DNA of 64,000 nucleotides from positions 682,001-746,000 of the forward strand of contig NZ_CP087590.1 of the NCBI RefSeq assembly GCF_015594925.2. Direction: 5' to 3'. The notes under the pieces were generated by a model. That model saw only the letters and a program-made list of their open reading frames with translations. It did not search any database and was not told the DNA's origin. Position numbers and translations under genes: made by a program. This DNA is from Vibrio sp. VB16. GTDB lineage: Bacteria > Pseudomonadota > Gammaproteobacteria > Enterobacterales > Vibrionaceae. This document shows, in pieces, positions 61,778 through 64,000 of this stretch (position 1 is its first letter; every line of letters starts with the position of its first letter).

Positions 61778-62925
61778 TGCCCAATCAACGTTCTATTATG
61801 AACCCATCATTTCGCCTTTTTGATTATCAAATGATGTCCCGTGCTATCGAGTTAGCTAAGAAAGGTTTGTATACCACGGCACCCAACCCTAATGTTGGTT
61901 GTGTGATTGTTCTTGATGGTGAAATTATTGGTGAAGGTTTTCATTATAAAGCTGGAGAGCCACATGCTGAAGTGTTTGCGCTTCGAGAAGCACAGGATAA
62001 AGCACAGGGCGCTACGGCTTATGTGACTTTGGAGCCGTGTTCTCACTATGGTCGTACACCACCTTGTGCCGAAGCACTGGTAAAAGCGAAGGTCGCGAAA
62101 GTAATCTGTGCAATGCAAGATCCAAACCCTCAGGTTGCTGGTCGAGGTATTAAGATCTTACAAGACGCCGGTATTGAGGTTCAGGTTGGGCTATTAGAAG
62201 CTGACTCAATGGCACTTAACCCTGCTTTTGTCAAACAAATGCAAACGGGAATGCCATTTGTACAGCTTAAACTAGCGGCAAGTTTGGATGGAAAAACGGC
62301 ACTAAAAAACGGTGTCAGTCAGTGGATAACGTCACCTGAAGCTCGAAAGGATGTTCAATCATTTAGAGCGAAGGCGGGGGCCGTATTATCAACGAGTAAA
62401 ACCGTGATCGATGACAACGCATCTCTGAATGTTCGTTGGGACGACCTGCCTAAAGCCATTAAAAATAGTTACCCTCAAGAAGATCTACGTCAACCCATAA
62501 GAGCGATATTGGACAAAGGCCTAGCACTCACAAAGCGCCTAAAATTATTTCAGACCGACGGTGAAATAGTCCAGATTTCGGCTTATGATTCAGAATCTAA
62601 TTCAGCTCCAACCGGTTTGTCCGTTGTTCTCAAAGAGGCACAATTAGACCTCGAAATGGTATTGAAGCAGTTGAATAAACAGCATCAAGTTAACCATATT
62701 TGGGTGGAAGCGGGAGCAACCTTAGCGGCAAGTTTTATTAAGCAGAATCTTGTCGATGAGCTTATTATCTATTTAGCCCCTAAATTGATGGGAACAGACG
62801 GGCGTGGATTGATTAATATGCTAGGTTTAGAGAGCATGGAGCAGGCCATCAATCTGGATATCAAAGACATTCGTATGGTTGGGTCAGATATTCGAGTTAT
62901 TGCAACGATCAAACAGGAAAGTTAG
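61777..62925 (+). CDS. ribD: Bifunctional riboflavin deaminase/reductase RibD
   Basis: The 382-residue enzyme carries out the deaminase and reductase steps of riboflavin synthesis. The N-terminal zinc deaminase (about 15-150) shows HAEVFAL and EPCSHYGRTPPC. The C-terminal reductase (about 155-380) shows LKLAASLDGKTAL and VEAGATLAASF. The ATG at 61777 overlaps the nrdR stop; a second ATG seven codons later is possible. Confidence 0.96.
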   Translation: MPNQRSIMNPSFRLFDYQMMSRAIELAKKGLYTTAPNPNVGCVIVLDGEIIGEGFHYKAGEPHAEVFALREAQDKAQGATAYVTLEPCSHYGRTPPCAEALVKAKVAKVICAMQDPNPQVAGRGIKILQDAGIEVQVGLLEADSMALNPAFVKQMQTGMPFVQLKLAASLDGKTALKNGVSQWITSPEARKDVQSFRAKAGAVLSTSKTVIDDNASLNVRWDDLPKAIKNSYPQEDLRQPIRAILDKGLALTKRLKLFQTDGEIVQISAYDSESNSAPTGLSVVLKEAQLDLEMVLKQLNKQHQVNHIWVEAGATLAASFIKQNLVDELIIYLAPKLMGTDGRGLINMLGLESMEQAINLDIKDIRMVGSDIRVIATIKQES

Positions 62926-62931
62926 AGAAGC

Positions 62932-63585
62932 ATGTTTACAGGAATTATTGAGGCAGTAGGAAAGCTAACGGCTATTACTGCCAAAGGCGAAGATATCGCC
63001 ATTACGGTGGATACTGGTAAATTGGATATGTCTGACGTGAAACTTGGCGACAGTATTGCGACCAACGGAGTCTGTTTAACCGTTGTTGCTTTTGGTTCGC
63101 GCAGTTATACCGCCGATCTCTCATTGGAAACCTTGAATCTGACAGGTTTTACCCAATATAAAGTGGGAGACAAAGTGAACTTAGAAAAGGCAATGTTACC
63201 AACGACGCGTTTTGGTGGACATATTGTCTCTGGTCATGTGGATGGCGTAGGGTCGATAGTTGAACGAAATCAAGTGGGTAGAGCGATAGAATTTTGGGTG
63301 GAAATACCAAACGATATTACTAAATACGTTGCCTATAAAGGCTCGATTACCGTTGATGGTATTAGCCTGACGGTGAACGAGTTGAGAAAAAATGCCTTTA
63401 AATTGACCATTGTGCCTCATACTTCTGAAGAGACGACGATGGATAACTTTCAAGTGGGTAGAAAAGTAAACTTAGAAGTCGATGTATTAGCAAGATATAT
63501 GGAACGGTTACTTCAGGGAAACTCTGAGCAGCAACCTGAATCCAAAATAACGATGGAATTTTTACAACAAAATGGTTTTGCTTAA
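62932..63585 (+). CDS. ribE: Riboflavin synthase alpha subunit
   Basis: The 217-residue enzyme turns two lumazines into riboflavin and a pyrimidine. It has the two-fold beta-barrel repeat: MFTGIIEAVGKL, NGVCLTV, RFGGHIVSGHVDGVG in the first half and VDGISLTVNE in the second. The start is six bases after ribD. Also called ribC in some naming schemes. Confidence 0.96.
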   Translation: MFTGIIEAVGKLTAITAKGEDIAITVDTGKLDMSDVKLGDSIATNGVCLTVVAFGSRSYTADLSLETLNLTGFTQYKVGDKVNLEKAMLPTTRFGGHIVSGHVDGVGSIVERNQVGRAIEFWVEIPNDITKYVAYKGSITVDGISLTVNELRKNAFKLTIVPHTSEETTMDNFQVGRKVNLEVDVLARYMERLLQGNSEQQPESKITMEFLQQNGFA

Positions 63586-63625
63586 ATCCATTTTTTTGTA
63601 TGGGAAATTAGATAGGACGACGACA

Positions 63626-64000
63626 ATGCCAATTAGTACGCCAAAAGAAATTATCGAAGATATTCGTTTAGGAAAAATGGTTATCCTTATGGATGACGAG
63701 GATCGTGAGAATGAAGGTGATATTATTATCGCAGCTGAACATATCACACCTGAAGCTATCAACTTTATGGCGACACATGGTCGCGGCCTCATCTGTCTAA
63801 CCATGACAAAAGATCGATGCGTTAATCTTGGTCTTGCTCCAATGGTGCAAGACAACAACGCTCAATACACCACGAATTTCACGGTTTCTATTGAAGCCGC
63901 AGAAGGGGTGACCACCGGAATTTCAGCCTCTGATCGCGCAGTGACTGTGCTTGCTGCGGTAGGAAAAGACGCAAAAGCGGCGGATCTTGTACAGCCGGGG
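63626..64000 (+). CDS. ribBA: 3,4-dihydroxy-2-butanone 4-phosphate synthase (RibB/RibBA), partial
   Basis: The first 125 codons are present; the rest lies beyond the window. They match the RibB domain: VILMDDEDRENEGDIIIAAE with the acidic metal-binding loop, MATHGRGLICLTM, and TNFTVSIEA. The enzyme makes the four-carbon unit for riboflavin from ribulose 5-phosphate. In Vibrio the gene at this place is usually the RibBA fusion, but the second domain cannot be seen here. AGGA precedes the ATG. Confidence 0.9.
   Translation, partial: MPISTPKEIIEDIRLGKMVILMDDEDRENEGDIIIAAEHITPEAINFMATHGRGLICLTMTKDRCVNLGLAPMVQDNNAQYTTNFTVSIEAAEGVTTGISASDRAVTVLAAVGKDAKAADLVQPG

Noticed and set aside
63586..63625. 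FMN riboswitch before ribBA
   Set aside because: The gap between ribE and ribBA is only 40 bp, too short for the aptamer, and none is seen before ribD or ribE.

Overview
The window is bacterial chromosome from a Vibrio or a close relative in the Vibrionaceae. The tmRNA encodes the tag ANDENYALAA. The right part carries a typical Vibrio housekeeping order: ssrA, smpB, ratAB, bamE, recN, nadK, grpE, dnaKJ, minor pilins, tadA, mltF, purL, then pepD, a purine permease, gpt, frsA, crl, proBA, nrdR and ribD-ribE-ribBA. Vibrio-type attC sites and Vibrio-type DUF3297 and DUF3622 genes agree with this. Base composition is moderately AT-rich throughout and higher in AT in the accessory left part.

Positions 1-16,600 are accessory. 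They hold scattered small enzymes (DUF4326 protein, CatB-type acetyltransferase, GNAT, YgjV, GFA and VOC proteins, a P-loop kinase), a PAS-GGDEF diguanylate cyclase, a LysR-regulator remnant, two unrelated HipA/HipB-type modules (7.6-9.5 kb and 14.9-16.5 kb), a RAYT transposase, an NrtS-like/chemoreceptor pair next to a divergent AraC regulator, and an unknown exported protein. Short sequences resembling the 3' end of ssrA lie at 7.53, 14.80 and 16.63 kb. They read like scars of repeated insertion at the same target.

Positions 16,629-26,040 are a genomic island inserted at the 3' end of ssrA. A large tyrosine integrase sits beside ssrA and a degraded copy of the ssrA end marks the far side. 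From memory, this is the target and arrangement used by the Vibrio cholerae pathogenicity island VPI-1. The cargo is a free-standing intein-like LAGLIDADG protein preceded by two tandem ssrA-end-like fragments in inverted orientation, a solitary XRE regulator, a serine recombinase, a protein with the motif order of HUH rolling-circle initiators, and three integron-type cassettes with attC sites but no integron integrase. Two of the cassettes encode HEPN-like and PIN-like proteins.

Positions 26,040-64,000 are core chromosome. Translation rescue (ssrA, smpB), envelope genes (alpha-2-macroglobulin/PBP1C pair, bamE), SOS-controlled recN and the heat-shock set grpE-dnaK-dnaJ with sigma-32-type promoters come first. 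A minor pilin operon, tadA, mltF and a PurR-controlled purL follow. Between pepD and the purine permease lies a CRP-type site, a promoter, a 28-residue ORF and a terminator; this matches what I recall of the dual-function RNA VcdRP. The right end carries proline biosynthesis and the nrdR-riboflavin cluster, with ribBA cut by the window edge. Two REPIN-like repeats at 35.1 and 51.9 kb share about 90 bp of similarity.
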